DNA of 5,716 nucleotides from an uncultured Anaerolineae bacterium (lineage in GTDB: Bacteria > Chloroflexota > Anaerolineae > B4-G1 > DUEL01). Below, piece after piece: positions 5,059 to 5,716 of this stretch. Location: contig CALDFY010000319.1 in NCBI GenBank assembly GCA_937942115.1, positions 1 through 5,716 of the forward strand. Reading direction: 5' to 3'. Positions within the stretch are counted from its first letter, which is position 1; each line of letters opens with the position of its first letter. A program made the position numbers and the translations under genes. The notes beneath the pieces were generated by a model. It did not search any database. It was not told the DNA's origin and was given only the letters and a program-made list of their open reading frames with translations.

Positions 5059-5400
5059 CTACAACCCCAAATCCAACCCCAGGCCGCCGGTCACTGCGCT
5101 CATCCGCTCGGCGGCGGCCTTCTCCGCTTGCTCCAGCCCCTGGTTGATCGCCGCCACAATCAGGTCCTGGAGCATCTCCACGTCGTTGGGATCCACGACG
5201 TCGGGCTGAATCTGGAGCGATTTCAGCCGCCGGTCTCCGGAGATGACGGCGGTTACCGCCCCACCACCCGCTGTGGCGGTGATGGTCATCGCCGCGATCT
5301 CCTCCTGGGCCTTCACCAGTTCGTCCTGCAGGCTCTGCAGCCGACGCATCATATCGCCGGGGGCGCCGAATCCGCCGGGCATAAACCGTCTTTTGGCCAT
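5059..5400 (-). CDS. ybaB: YbaB/EbfC family nucleoid-associated DNA-binding protein
   Basis: The 113-residue protein fits the YbaB/EbfC family, small dimeric proteins that bind DNA and coat the nucleoid. Residues 1-15 are a basic, glycine-rich lead (MAKRRFMPGGFGAPG). A first helix (about 16-38, MMRRLQSLQDELVKAQEEIA) is followed by a beta region (38-66) with GGGAVTAVISGDRRLKSLQI, then the conserved DPNDVEMLQDLIVAAINQGLEQAEKAAAERM helix (70-100). A glycine-rich tail ends the protein. The start at 5400 is preferred because GGGAGGA lies just upstream and the protein begins where the family does; an upstream in-frame start at 5517 would add 39 unrelated residues. It precedes recR as in many bacteria, but dnaX is not directly upstream. 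Confidence 0.95.
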   Translation of the reverse strand: MAKRRFMPGGFGAPGDMMRRLQSLQDELVKAQEEIAAMTITATAGGGAVTAVISGDRRLKSLQIQPDVVDPNDVEMLQDLIVAAINQGLEQAEKAAAERMSAVTGGLGLDLGL

Positions 5401-5511
5401 GGGTCCTCCCAGAAAAGTATGGGGTGGTCGCTCTTTTTCGGCCACGAATTTCACAAACTGGCACGGGGATGGTTCATAATTGGTGACACTTTTTGCCGCC
5501 GGACTTCCTGC
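5401..5511 (-). other. ybaB leader region, no assigned promoter
   Basis: This 111-base stretch is less GC-rich than its surroundings and lies between the ybaB start and the repeat array, where a promoter would be expected. The minus strand contains a CATACT hexamer about 15 bases before the Shine-Dalgarno site and an AATTATGA further up, but neither has a convincing -35 partner at 16-18 bases. No RNA gene or conserved small frame is evident. Together with the array and terminal hairpin, 5401-5716 is gene-free. Confidence 0.4.
5404..5410 (-). promoter_or_regulatory. Shine-Dalgarno site of ybaB
   Basis: GGGAGGA on the minus strand precedes the ATG at 5400 by three bases (about four from the GGAGG core). 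The spacing is short, but the match is good and it decides against the longer reading frame starting at 5517. Confidence 0.75.
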
Positions 5512-5672
5512 CCTCACCCCTCCCTATCCCTCCCCTCTCCCGCTCGCCTTTCGGCGGCAGAGGCCTCACCCCTCCCCCGACCCCTCCCCTCTCCCGAACG
5601 AAGTTCGGGAGAGGCCTCACCCCTCCCCCGGCCCCTCCCCTCTCCCGAACGAAGTTCGGGAGAGGGGAGGGG
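5512..5672 (+). repeat. Tandem array of three approximately 51-nt hairpin repeats
   Basis: Units lie at 5512-5563 (52 nt, diverged), 5564-5614 and 5615-5665 (51 nt each). The last two differ at a single base. Each begins CCTCACCCCTCCC, runs through a pyrimidine tract and ends in a hairpin. In units 2 and 3 the hairpin is CCTCTCCCGAAC-GAA-GTTCGGGAGAGG, a perfect 12-bp stem. Unit 3 extends beyond 5665 to a 19-bp perfect stem (5632-5650 with 5654-5672). There are no unique spacers, so this is not CRISPR. The minus strand, which would be the ybaB leader RNA if transcribed, has many G runs and can form G-quadruplexes. Confidence 0.92.
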
Positions 5673-5687
5673 AAAGGAGGGGGATTT

Positions 5688-5716
5688 TTGGGCGGGCGGC
5701 TTCGCCGCCCGCCCAA
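5688..5716. repeat. Terminal 13-bp GC hairpin at the window edge
   Basis: Arms 5688-5700 and 5704-5716 pair perfectly around a TTC loop, and the stem may continue past the window. A T run (5685-5689) precedes it on the + strand, so on the minus strand the hairpin is followed by A residues. That is the wrong polarity for a terminator of a leftward gene. For a rightward gene the needed downstream bases are outside the window. Confidence 0.7.

Noticed and set aside
5401..5511. Sigma-70 promoter for ybaB built on CATACT or AATTATGA on the minus strand
   Set aside because: No acceptable -35 hexamer is found at 16-18 bases from either, so no promoter was called.
5059..5517. YbaB starting at 5517 with 39 more residues
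   Set aside because: The extension is not family-like and covers the likely leader. GGGAGGA supports the ATG at 5400.
5512..5665. CRISPR array
   Set aside because: The units are directly adjacent copies with no unique spacers, and no cas genes are present.
5474..5716. Minus-strand open frame of 80 residues with a 17-residue repeat (PLPNFVRERGG-type)
   Set aside because: It is a translation of the 51-nt DNA repeats, whose length happens to be a multiple of three. It has no ribosome binding site and no family likeness.

Overview
This is a GC-rich bacterial chromosomal window. It carries four confident protein genes of known families, one domain-of-unknown-function membrane protein and one tRNA. 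The gene content (a DUF2344/TIGR03936 protein beside recR and ybaB, a DUF456 protein, and a two-domain molybdenum hydroxylase) and the C-rich palindromic intergenic repeats would fit a Chloroflexota (Anaerolineae-like) genome. This placement is an inference from style and gene set and was not tested. Promoters match the classical sigma-70 consensus very closely, and most genes have strong Shine-Dalgarno sites.

Layout: the left edge (1-130) holds G-rich repeat remnants. A 13-bp GC hairpin with a short U tract (134-168) terminates a leftward gene (2901 to 178). That gene encodes a 907-residue molybdenum hydroxylase in which the 2x[2Fe-2S] domain is fused to the molybdopterin domain without an FAD subunit, as in Desulfovibrio gigas aldehyde oxidoreductase. 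Between 2902 and 3069 lie two back-to-back consensus promoters with two blocks of heptanucleotide repeats. One promoter drives the hydroxylase leftward; the other drives tRNA-Lys(UUU) (3070-3146) rightward. A perfect 34-nt palindrome follows the tRNA, then a rightward DUF456 membrane protein (3202-3717).

From 5400 down to 3650 runs a leftward gene string: ybaB/ebfC (nucleoid-associated protein), recR (recombination mediator) and a DUF2344 protein usually linked to a radical-SAM enzyme. The DUF2344 gene collides with the DUF456 gene, and their 3' coding ends overlap by 68 bp. ybaB-recR is a conserved housekeeping pair. dnaX, often upstream of ybaB, is not present within the roughly 300 bases visible.

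The most unusual aspect is how repeats pack the gaps. A 3 x 51-nt hairpin array sits upstream of ybaB (5512-5672), and a relative of the same family fills the ybaB-recR gap, starting at the base after the ybaB stop codon and overlapping the recR Shine-Dalgarno site. A different hairpin repeat fills the recR-DUF2344 gap, contains the recR stop codon and leaves DUF2344 without a visible ribosome binding site. I found no convincing new multi-gene system. The credible novelty lies in these repeats and in the orphan molybdoenzyme.
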